Below, in pieces: positions 51,095 through 58,732 of a stretch of 64,000 nucleotides of DNA. Every line of letters starts with the position of its first letter. The first letter of the stretch is position 1. The stretch spans positions 26,030 through 90,029 of the forward strand of contig JACKPN010000008.1 of the NCBI GenBank assembly GCA_024233575.1, in the 5' to 3' direction. Source of the stretch: Chlamydiales bacterium. Its GTDB lineage: Bacteria > Chlamydiota > Chlamydiia > Chlamydiales > Criblamydiaceae. A program made the position numbers and the translations under genes. The notes under the pieces are model-generated. The model ran no database searches. It saw nothing but the letters and a program-made list of their open reading frames with translations, and was not told the origin of the DNA.

Positions 51095-52372
51095 TTATTC
51101 ATTGAGCTGAATAGACGAAGAATTTTTTTTTGAGCTTTTGATAGGAGTAAGTATTAGATTTCCTTCAATGAAGGAGTAAGTCCCTTTTTCTATGCACTGG
51201 CCAGCTTGAGAAACTTCGTATGAGAAAGCATCCTTATTTTCCTTAAATTCCCACACTTCCTTCTTTCGGGGGCATTCCCACTTTCCCAGGATTAAAGCAT
51301 TTATCTGCGTTGAATTATGGGCGAGCTCTTCATTGAGGTCAACAATTCGCCTCACAATAGCTTGGTTATGTTGCGGTGAATGGCAAATTGCAAAGACGGC
51401 TCCACTAGGGAGCAACTGCTTTTTATCGCGGAAAGCAATCTCTCTCCATTCTTTCCAAGCAGTATGAGATTTTTTTAAAAGCTCGCGCGCTTCCGTAGCC
51501 TGGTTAGCCCACCGTTCCATCCAATAGGTTTCGGGATCTGGATTCGACAAGCATTTTTGAATCCATTGATCAAATGAATGTATTTTTTTTTGATATTGAG
51601 CTTCTAGCTGATGTAAAAGAATAGTTTCTATCATTTGACAAAAAGGTTGATCGGGAAGCTCTACTGAACGATCATTGCATTCCAAAAAATGTGCATCCTC
51701 TGTTCCCAAAATGTTTATCAAATATGAATGTGTAATGTTGTCCTTTTTACATCGTACAGATAAAGTCCCGTCATGCATTGCATAGATTACTTCAGCATTG
51801 CCTACATAAGCTACATTTGATCTATCTCGTTCAAAAGAGATTGTTGTGTGTTTCTCGGAATCCCATTTACCCCAAAGACACCTCTTGGTCACTTCATTGG
51901 AAAAGACCTCTTGATACTGACTAATGAGGTTTTGAATCCGACAATAAGTCATATGATTTGATACAATCTGTGGCATTTTAAGACGAGCTGACCCGTCCGC
52001 ATATACTGCATAGGTATAATCACACTCCAGGTTTCTCCATCTGCGCCAAGCCATTTCTTCTTCCCGAAAGCACTGGGCTTCAAATTTTCTATGGTAAATA
52101 ATTTTTTCGATTTGTTCACTGGACAACTGGAATGATTTGAGTTCCATCCTGGTTTTTTTTTGACACTGTTCCAGATGGTCTATCACTAGTTGATAAGTAC
52201 GTTGATACTCTTTATCGAGTGCTTCCATCATCTCAAATGCAACATTTCCTGCATATCCAGAGCTTTGAATCATCGCCCGCTCTCCTAGAGATTGATAAGT
52301 ATCAATATACGGATCATATTGCAAAGGGACGACACTCGTTGATAAGGCAATCATGAGTAAATACATGGACAT
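51095..52372 (-). CDS. Exported protein with two LprI/DUF1311-like modules
   Basis: This 425-residue protein begins with a short signal-like sequence (MSMYLLMIALSTSVVP). It shows an internal duplication. Each half has a helical LprI/DUF1311-like part with the W-R-x-E/A-C style motif: MAWRRWRNLECDYTYAVYADG at about residues 107-127, and TAWKEWREIAFRDKKQLLPS with AICHSPQH later. A short beta module opening with GKW follows each (LWGKWDSEKHTTISF; ILGKWECPRKKEVWEF). LprI-like domains in other bacteria inhibit lysozyme; that role here is inference. The start has a weak ribosome site, and two ATG codons are possible. A terminator follows. Confidence 0.7.
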   Translation of the reverse strand: MSMYLLMIALSTSVVPLQYDPYIDTYQSLGERAMIQSSGYAGNVAFEMMEALDKEYQRTYQLVIDHLEQCQKKTRMELKSFQLSSEQIEKIIYHRKFEAQCFREEEMAWRRWRNLECDYTYAVYADGSARLKMPQIVSNHMTYCRIQNLISQYQEVFSNEVTKRCLWGKWDSEKHTTISFERDRSNVAYVGNAEVIYAMHDGTLSVRCKKDNITHSYLINILGTEDAHFLECNDRSVELPDQPFCQMIETILLHQLEAQYQKKIHSFDQWIQKCLSNPDPETYWMERWANQATEARELLKKSHTAWKEWREIAFRDKKQLLPSGAVFAICHSPQHNQAIVRRIVDLNEELAHNSTQINALILGKWECPRKKEVWEFKENKDAFSYEVSQAGQCIEKGTYSFIEGNLILTPIKSSKKNSSSIQLNE

Positions 52373-52555
52373 AACTAACCTGCTGAATTAAAAATATTAT
52401 TGATTACTCCACTGAAATAGCAATCAAAACAGCTTACGAATTCAGCTATTTTTTCTAGCAGCTAAATCATAAAAACATTCTATTTACGTCAAATATAGAT
52501 TATGACTGCATATCAATTTCATAGTCCTCCATTTCCCAAAGTTGTAAATGAAAAA

Positions 52556-52885
52556 TTAGACTAGAAAGAACGGTAATATGAGCAATAGAAAAGGAACTAA
52601 AGGAAGAAAAATCCAAAACCAAGCACGCTTGAAAGATCTATCCATCAGATACCGCCACCCATTACCGATGCCGACGAAATATATGGCAAGAATCCCAAAC
52701 GCAATAATGAAGGCTAGCGCTTGTGCTCCGTCCCTAACAAGATGATTTTCACTGGGGTGCATCGGAAAAAAAAGCAACAATTGAATCAGCGCACAAACAA
52801 ATGGAAAAAGCGTCAGATAGACACACGTCAGAGCAAAAACTCCAATCCAACAAAACGCATATGAATGAGCAAGTTTATTCAACAT
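52556..52885 (-). CDS. Small hypothetical membrane protein
   Basis: This 109-residue protein is unrecognised. It is mostly hydrophobic, with three likely helices: about 10-40, 53-75 and 88-109. The last is a run of aromatic and Leu residues (WFWIFLPLVPFLLLILPFF). No ribosome site is obvious before the ATG at 52885, which lowers confidence. AT-rich gaps of 183 and 124 nt lie on either side. Confidence 0.55.
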   Translation of the reverse strand: MLNKLAHSYAFCWIGVFALTCVYLTLFPFVCALIQLLLFFPMHPSENHLVRDGAQALAFIIAFGILAIYFVGIGNGWRYLMDRSFKRAWFWIFLPLVPFLLLILPFFLV

Positions 52886-53009
52886 GGATTAATCATCAAT
52901 CATGTTAGTAAATATTTTCAACAGTTAATTTTTACATTATGAAAAAAATAGTTTTCTCGTGATTTCATCATAAAAACTTTCAAAAATTATTTATATAACG
53001 ATATAGTCT

Positions 53010-53834
53010 TCATGATTTACGCTTCAAGAGCTTGCGCATGAGGACATGCGACTCTGCTGAGAAGTTAAAAAAGAAAGTAACTGCCGGGGCTAGCAACGCA
53101 ACGAACGGCACCATAATGAAAAACCACCGTAAAGTAATGAAAATCGGATTGTCGCAAGTATAGCAGATCGACCCGGTCATCGTCGCTGAAAGGCTGAGGA
53201 TGCCTATCACAACCGCTAGAGGGATCAGAGAGATAAACGCCAGCAGCAGATTCGAGAAGATATCCGCATTTAGCCGTTGAACTAAGTCTTGGGAAACCTG
53301 CATGCCGTTCAACCCACGCAGAGCAATAGCCGGCGTTGCAAAGAAAAGAATACCCAAAGCAAGAACGCAGAGAACAATGGACCCGAAATTAATGAGAAAC
53401 GGCGCAAACGAGAGAATCACAGAAAAAGCCTCGCCAACGACAGGAATCTCCCTAAACAGGAAAAAAACGCCCATCAACATCCACAGCAGAAGATAGCAGA
53501 GAATGATCGGAATGCAAAAATAGGATGCGCCAATCACAATTTCCCAAGACTTGGCAAGAATGTCGCGGTAGACGACTTCTCGCTGCTTGATCTCGTCATG
53601 ATAGATGCGTACTAAGATAATCCCTGTAGAGAAAAGCACACCGGCACAGAGAAAGATCGGCAAGAACGTCAAGCTCAACTGTATCCACTCCCCTGCATTG
53701 ATCGCTAGGCTGCGGAAGAAAACAACAAGCAGCCCGCACATCACTAGAACCGTAAAAACAAGAAGCAATTTTCTATAAGAAAAGGAGGCCTTTAAGGCTC
53801 TGTTGAAGATGAAGCGAATATCATCAAGGGTCAT
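53010..53834 (-). CDS. Hypothetical polytopic membrane protein, coupled to gltA
   Basis: I do not recognise the family. The 274-residue protein has about six membrane helices: roughly 22-42, 52-75, 105-128, 140-170, 195-218 and 232-258. The N-terminus is polar (MTLDDIRFIFNRALKASFS) and the tail basic (MRKLLKRKS). It starts inside the gltA stop (ATGA overlap), so it is translated with citrate synthase in the mdh-gltA operon. That context would fit a transporter or envelope protein linked to metabolism, but nothing in the sequence names a substrate. Confidence 0.75.
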   Translation of the reverse strand: MTLDDIRFIFNRALKASFSYRKLLLVFTVLVMCGLLVVFFRSLAINAGEWIQLSLTFLPIFLCAGVLFSTGIILVRIYHDEIKQREVVYRDILAKSWEIVIGASYFCIPIILCYLLLWMLMGVFFLFREIPVVGEAFSVILSFAPFLINFGSIVLCVLALGILFFATPAIALRGLNGMQVSQDLVQRLNADIFSNLLLAFISLIPLAVVIGILSLSATMTGSICYTCDNPIFITLRWFFIMVPFVALLAPAVTFFFNFSAESHVLMRKLLKRKS

Positions 53835-55006
53835 GACTCTCTCTCTTTAAAGTAATATTTAGGACGGATGATCGGGGTTCCCTTCCCATCGCGCGCTTCG
53901 CAGCGTTCGTAAACGATCTGCCTGGCGATCCCAACGCAACGCGAGACACCGAAGAGCACAGTGAAGTACTCGGGGTAAGGAAAGCCTGCTGCCGACAGCA
54001 CAGTTCCTGAAATTGCGTCAACATTGGGATGAGGGTCGGAGATTTTAGGATTCTCTGCAAGAACTTTCGATCCTTCACTACGAAGAAGCAGCGCTATTTT
54101 AACAAGAGGGTTGTCGGCATATTGCTTTTGAGCAAGCTCATAGAAGATCGTCGCACGCGGATCTTCGACGCGGAGAACTGCATGGCCGAAACCAAAAACC
54201 AGTTGGTCGTTAGCAAGACGCTTGCGTATCAGCTCTTCCACCTGTTTTGCTGAAGCCCCATTACCCAGCTCATGATGAACCTCTTTGACAAACTCCAAGC
54301 AATCCTGGTTAGCTTTTCCATGGCGCGGTCCAGAAAGAGCACACATCGCACCGGCAAGCGAGCCGTACATATCTTCCAGCCCGGAAGCAATCCCCTTACC
54401 GATAAATGCAGAGAGGTTTCCTCCGCCATGATCATAATGCAGAACGTTGAAGATGCGGAAAACCCGTGCAAGCTCTTCGAGGTTGGCATTAGGGACATTA
54501 AGCAGCTGCGCAAAATTTTCCATGTATCCGATCCCGGGATTGGAAGTATTAATTCCTCCCCACCCCGCATGGTGGTTGATCACGGCCGCCGCAATCACAG
54601 GCATCTTGGCAATGACGTTGATGCAGTCCTCTTTATAGTCTCCTGTGCCTTCAATCATTCCGCAAATCAATAGCGCTGCGCAGAACAGCTCCATAGGATG
54701 CCCTTCTCTAGGAAGAGCATAGATATGTTCGATCACTTTTGGGGAGACAACGGCGCGTCTTCTGAGAACATCGGAAAAGCGGGCAACCTCTTCATCATTA
54801 CCCTGCCTTCCGTAATACAGAAGATAGATCACCGCTTCCGGATCCCATGTAGCCATCTCGGACACTGCACGCCCGCCGTAGAAAAGTCCTTTTTCAGGGT
54901 CGACACTGGAAGTGATGCAATAACCTACAGGATACCCGCGCATTCCCGTTTCCAACTTATCTCTGGTGATTTCGAAGAGCACCTCGGATGCTACTTGATC
55001 GGCCAT
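53831..55006 (-). CDS. gltA: Citrate synthase
   Basis: Citrate synthase condenses acetyl-CoA and oxaloacetate to start the TCA cycle. The 391-residue protein has the catalytic residues: His in GPRHGKANQD (first), His in GFGHAVLRVEDPR, and Asp in HPNVDAISG. Other family stretches are RGYPVGYCITSS and HYDHGGGNLSAF. AAGGAG lies 6 nt before the ATG. The mdh gene ends 11 nt upstream, so oxaloacetate production and use are encoded side by side. Pathogenic Chlamydia lack gltA, so its presence points to an environmental lineage with a fuller TCA cycle. Confidence 0.95.
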   Translation of the reverse strand: MADQVASEVLFEITRDKLETGMRGYPVGYCITSSVDPEKGLFYGGRAVSEMATWDPEAVIYLLYYGRQGNDEEVARFSDVLRRRAVVSPKVIEHIYALPREGHPMELFCAALLICGMIEGTGDYKEDCINVIAKMPVIAAAVINHHAGWGGINTSNPGIGYMENFAQLLNVPNANLEELARVFRIFNVLHYDHGGGNLSAFIGKGIASGLEDMYGSLAGAMCALSGPRHGKANQDCLEFVKEVHHELGNGASAKQVEELIRKRLANDQLVFGFGHAVLRVEDPRATIFYELAQKQYADNPLVKIALLLRSEGSKVLAENPKISDPHPNVDAISGTVLSAAGFPYPEYFTVLFGVSRCVGIARQIVYERCEARDGKGTPIIRPKYYFKERES

Positions 55007-55017
55007 TTGTCTACTCC

Positions 55018-56019
55018 TTACGATTTCGCTGTTGTCATTTCCGTCACGGCATCACGCTCTTCTATCAGCTCGTTTTCCGTTTCTTTAATCTTTTCCTTGA
55101 GGAAGTCATTAATTGTGAAATCAGCAATGATCTCAAAGTCGCCATTCCCTTGAGAGCGGCATGGAAATGAGAAAATAAGATTGCTGCTGATGCCATAAGG
55201 GTTGTTATCGCTACATACGCCAAGAGAAAAGCACTCTCCTTTCGGCGTTGGGTTGATCAAAGACCTAACAGTGTCAACAATCGCGTTTGCTGCCGATGCT
55301 GCCGATGACTTGCCGCGTGCTTTGATGATCTCTGCGCCGCGTTTCTGTACTTTAGGAATGAACGTATCAGTAAACCATGAAGCATCGCTGATTTTTGCTG
55401 TCGCAGCTGTACCTGCTATCTGTGCATTGACGTAATCGGGTACTTGAGTAGTGGAATGGTTGCCCCAGATGATGATCCGCTTGATCGCCGTTACAGGAAC
55501 AGAAGCTTTTTGCGACAACTGCGCTGCTGCGCGGTTTTGATCCAGGCGGGTCATTGCAAAAAAGTTGCTGCGCGGGATGCGCGGTGCGTTATTCATGGCG
55601 ATCAGCGCATTGGTATTGCAAGGGTTACCAACGACGAGGACTTTGACATCAGGGTCTGCGACAGCATTGAGCGCCTGTCCCTGTTCCACAAAGATCTTAC
55701 CATTTTCGAAAAGAAGATCACTTCGTTCCATGCCGGGTCCCCGGGGTTTTGCACCTACAAGTATTGCCCATTTGACGCCTTTGAAGACCTCGCGAGGCTC
55801 GCTGCCGATCATGACCTCTTTAAGAAGAGGGAAAGCGCAATCTTCCAGCTCCATCTTAACACCGCCGAGCGCTTCAATCCCTTGAGGTATCTCAAGAATA
55901 TGCAGGGCGACCGGCTGGTCCAGACCGAACATCTCGCCTGAGGCGATGCGGAATAACAGGCTGTAAGCAATCTGGCCGGCGCCGCCGGTAACAGCTACTC
56001 GAATAAGTGGCTTCGTCAT
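55018..56019 (-). CDS. mdh: Malate dehydrogenase
   Basis: Malate dehydrogenase oxidises malate to oxaloacetate with NAD+. I place the start at the ATG at 56019, since GGAG lies 6 nt upstream; earlier in-frame ATG codons lack a ribosome site. This gives 333 residues. The NAD-binding motif is VTGGAGQIAYSLLFRI, the substrate Arg is in GAKPRGPGMERSD and MTRLDQNRA, and the catalytic His is in IIWGNHSTTQVPD. The C-terminal tail is charged (ENELIEERDAVTEMTTAKS) and slightly longer than usual. It leads the mdh-gltA-membrane protein operon. Confidence 0.96.
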   Translation of the reverse strand: MTKPLIRVAVTGGAGQIAYSLLFRIASGEMFGLDQPVALHILEIPQGIEALGGVKMELEDCAFPLLKEVMIGSEPREVFKGVKWAILVGAKPRGPGMERSDLLFENGKIFVEQGQALNAVADPDVKVLVVGNPCNTNALIAMNNAPRIPRSNFFAMTRLDQNRAAAQLSQKASVPVTAIKRIIIWGNHSTTQVPDYVNAQIAGTAATAKISDASWFTDTFIPKVQKRGAEIIKARGKSSAASAANAIVDTVRSLINPTPKGECFSLGVCSDNNPYGISSNLIFSFPCRSQGNGDFEIIADFTINDFLKEKIKETENELIEERDAVTEMTTAKS

Positions 56020-56064
56020 AGGGTTCTCCATCGGTAGTAAGTGCTTTCGGCATTGTACTTCCAA

Positions 56065-56352
56065 TAGAGAAATTCCGCAAGAAAAGCAAAAAAATATTTA
56101 TATAACAGGTTTAAGGGTCAGGAAAAGCATCCATCCGAAAGATCTTGTCTGCACATCGCAAAGGCGCCGACCTTTGGTTGCGATCTTTTTAGCTGTAGAC
56201 CGATCTCCTCACGACCTAAATTTAAAGATATAATTTACTTTTAAAGTGATAACCAAATGACACATAACGCCCACGCCGGAGGGAAGCGGATCATCTATAT
56301 CGGGCATTATTTTCTCCAATTCTATTATTATTTCTGCAATAATATAAGCCTT
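56065..56352. promoter_or_regulatory. Divergent region between mdh and queE with a terminator-like hairpin
   Basis: These 288 nt hold no clear gene. On the plus strand ATCGCAAAGG (56155-56164) pairs with CCTTT and GCGAT (56171-56184, small bulge) and is followed by CTTTTT, like a terminator in sense with queE. An upstream AAAGATC (56138-56144) could pair with GATCTTT (56182-56188) instead, as in attenuators. A TATAAT lies at 56229-56234 but without a good -35. An in-frame ATG at 56257 exists for queE but its 32-residue extension looks unlike the family. Confidence 0.4.
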
Positions 56353-56997
56353 ATGGAACTAAATATCACAGAAACGTTCGCAAGCGTTCAAGGGGAGACC
56401 AGCTTTACAGGAATTCCTACGCTATTTATCCGCCTAGCAGCGTGCAATCTGCGTTGCACATGGTGCGATACCCCCTACTCCTTCGGCAGAGGAGAAAAGC
56501 GCGCGATTGCTTCGCTGGTCGAAGAGGCTGAACAGCTTAGCCTTCCTTGTATTTGTGTCACGGGAGGTGAGCCATTGCTCCAAAAGGAAGTACATTCCCT
56601 GATGGAGCAACTATGCGACCGCGAGTTTACCGTCAGCATCGAGACCGGAGGCTCCCTTCCGATCGCTGAGATCGATGCACGCGTCCATATTATTTTGGAT
56701 ATCAAATGCCCGGGAAGCGGCATGGCTCATAAAAACCGCTGGGACAATCTGGCTCTTGTGCAGCCGAAAGATGAAGTGAAGTTTGTGATCTTAAATCGCG
56801 AAGACTATGAGTATGCCAAAGGCGTCTGCCACCACCACCGCCTGTTTGAACGAGGGGTACCGGTGTTATTATCTCCTGTTCATGGTGTGATGAACGCACA
56901 GGAACTGGTCAAGTGGATCCTCGAAGACAAACTCAATGTTCGGCTGAATATGCAAATCCATAAATTTATTTGGTCCCCTGAAACCAAAGGCGTCTGA
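56353..56997 (+). CDS. queE: 7-carboxy-7-deazaguanine synthase
   Basis: QueE is a radical-SAM enzyme that forms the 7-carboxy-7-deazaguanine ring on the way to queuosine in tRNA. I use the ATG at 56353 (214 residues), as the protein then begins MELNITETFASVQGETSFTG, the normal family start. The cluster Cys are in RLAACNLRCTWCDTPYSF, the SAM motif is CVTGGEPLLQ, and ETGGSLPI follows. The stop overlaps the ATG of queC (TGATG). queD and queF are not in this window. Confidence 0.93.
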   Translation: MELNITETFASVQGETSFTGIPTLFIRLAACNLRCTWCDTPYSFGRGEKRAIASLVEEAEQLSLPCICVTGGEPLLQKEVHSLMEQLCDREFTVSIETGGSLPIAEIDARVHIILDIKCPGSGMAHKNRWDNLALVQPKDEVKFVILNREDYEYAKGVCHHHRLFERGVPVLLSPVHGVMNAQELVKWILEDKLNVRLNMQIHKFIWSPETKGV

Positions 56998-57644
56998 TGA
57001 AAACAGTCATTTTGCTTAGCGGCGGTATCGATTCAACAGTATGTTTAGCAATTGCCAAGTCATTAGAACGCGAGTGCTTCGCATTAAGTTTTGATTACAA
57101 GCAGCAGCATCGCATCGAATTGGAATATGCAAAAAAAATTGCTGCACACTTTGCCGTCGACCATCATATTATTACTATCAATCCACACACATTTGCCTCT
57201 TCAGCGCTTTTAGGGACAGCGCAAGCTGACACCGGTAGAACCCCTGAAGAGATCGCCAATGGAGGAATTCCCAAAACGTATGTTCCCGCGCGCAATATCC
57301 TCTTTTTATCTTATGCCCTAGGTTATGCCGAGCTTCTGGGAGCAGAGGAAATCTATTTCGGAGCTAACGCTCTAGACCGTTATGGATACCCTGACTGCAG
57401 GCCCGCCTTCATTGAAGCGTATCAAAATGTGATCAATGCAGGCACGCAAATGGGTATTGATGGACATCCACCTCAGATCATCACTCCTTTACTGAATCTA
57501 GACAAACGGCAGATCATCACCAAAGCGGTTGAACTAGGCGTTACTATTGAAATGACGTGGAGCTGCTATGCTCCGACAGAAAATGGAACGCCATGCAATC
57601 AGTGCGATGCTTGTGTTCTACGAACTACCAGTACTCCGGACTGA
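56997..57644 (+). CDS. queC: 7-cyano-7-deazaguanine synthase
   Basis: QueC converts 7-carboxy-7-deazaguanine to preQ0 using ATP and ammonia, the step after QueE. The 215-residue protein has the ATP-pyrophosphatase loop ILLSGGIDSTVCL at the N-terminus, YVPARNILFLSYALGYAE in the middle and the zinc site CYAPTENGTPCNQCDAC near the end. It is translationally coupled to queE (TGATG). Its last 46 nt overlap the convergent gene at 57599. Confidence 0.95.
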   Translation: MKTVILLSGGIDSTVCLAIAKSLERECFALSFDYKQQHRIELEYAKKIAAHFAVDHHIITINPHTFASSALLGTAQADTGRTPEEIANGGIPKTYVPARNILFLSYALGYAELLGAEEIYFGANALDRYGYPDCRPAFIEAYQNVINAGTQMGIDGHPPQIITPLLNLDKRQIITKAVELGVTIEMTWSCYAPTENGTPCNQCDACVLRTTSTPD

Positions 57645-58732
57645 TCTTTTTGCACATGGTAACGTTTGCTTGCGCGCAAGACATGACGGACAAATGATTC
57701 GGTTAGCGCGATCCACCGCGATGCGCACTCTTTAAGGATAAGTGTCGTTAGCTCATCGAAAAAATAGGTTACATAAGGTTTGTAGAAGTAGGTATCCGTC
57801 ATGGCAATAATCTGCTGATAATGCTTGGCAACCGTTGGGTCAACAGCATACGTTGCCTCTTCCACCTCAATGAGATGGTGTTTCAGAAAAAAATGCGTCT
57901 CGCCTATTAACGATTGCATACATGCAATAAAATGACGCACATCATGGTTTTGCAATGCTGTCCTCTCCAGTCTATTAATCAGTTCATACTCCTTGGCAAG
58001 ACCTTCTCTTTGCCTCATCCACGGTTTGATGAATACATCGGCGACTTGCGTGCGGCGGCGACGAAAAAGGTTCATCTGCTGTGGCGAACGGCAGAACTCT
58101 TTCACCTCTTGTTCCCAGCGTTTTTGCATCTCTTTGGTCGCTCGGCGCGTTTCGGCTTTTTCGTGAAGCGTTAAGGATACCACATACTCCAGATGATACT
58201 CTTGTAAGATGGATAACGTTTTTTTCTTTTCTTGCATCGGCAACATGCAGCGCATCCATGCTTCAAAGTCAACATGATCTGTATGATAAAGGGTGCGATC
58301 CTGCAAGTAGGTTTCGAGAGCTTTTTTCAATTCGTCGATATGCCCTTGCCCAAGTCCACGCCGCACCAGTTGCATGGGTTCGATATCGATCAGATCCGCA
58401 ATGCGGAGAAAATCTTCGTTTTTGAGTGTTTTGACAACATTGATTCCGATAGGCAGCGCTTCGATCGGCTCTTCAAGAACGAAAGAGTTTAATCCGGATG
58501 CGAACTCTGCTCCAAGAGGTAGTTCATGTTGCTGCAGGGAGGCCGCCACTTTTTTGGTAGCGGGAGCATGTTCAGAAGAGATTTCGGCAACTTCAATACG
58601 TCGTACAGAACTGATATCGACAGTTTCGAGAGCATAAATTTCCTCGAGACCGTGACTATAAGCTTTCTTATATGTGTTTTGAAACTGGGAAGGATCTTCT
58701 TGCGCAAGGGTCATATGCGGCGATTTATCCAT
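57599..58732 (-). CDS. Unknown protein with RNA polymerase alpha-CTD-like domain
   Basis: This 377-residue protein has a segment at about residues 85-142 that resembles the C-terminal domain of the RNA polymerase alpha subunit. It shows LEEPIEALPIG, then VVKTLKNEDFLRIADLI, then GLGQGHIDELKKALETYL, with the order and spacing of the alpha-CTD helices and hairpin. The flanks are unlike RpoA: a variable N-terminus and a long, basic helical C-terminal part with many Arg, Lys and aromatic residues. The start lies inside the end of the upstream phosphatase-like gene (8-nt overlap) with GGAGG ahead of it. The pair is an operon. It could act in transcription or in protein contact; no function is known. 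Confidence 0.75.
   Translation of the reverse strand: MDKSPHMTLAQEDPSQFQNTYKKAYSHGLEEIYALETVDISSVRRIEVAEISSEHAPATKKVAASLQQHELPLGAEFASGLNSFVLEEPIEALPIGINVVKTLKNEDFLRIADLIDIEPMQLVRRGLGQGHIDELKKALETYLQDRTLYHTDHVDFEAWMRCMLPMQEKKKTLSILQEYHLEYVVSLTLHEKAETRRATKEMQKRWEQEVKEFCRSPQQMNLFRRRRTQVADVFIKPWMRQREGLAKEYELINRLERTALQNHDVRHFIACMQSLIGETHFFLKHHLIEVEEATYAVDPTVAKHYQQIIAMTDTYFYKPYVTYFFDELTTLILKECASRWIALTESFVRHVLRASKRYHVQKDQSGVLVVRRTQASH

Noticed and set aside
56101..56200. A preQ1 riboswitch in front of queE
   Set aside because: I cannot find the short preQ1-I pseudoknot pattern; only a terminator-like hairpin is visible.
56257..56352. 32-residue N-terminal extension of QueE
   Set aside because: It is rich in Tyr and Phe, does not resemble the family, and the normal QueE start is at 56353.
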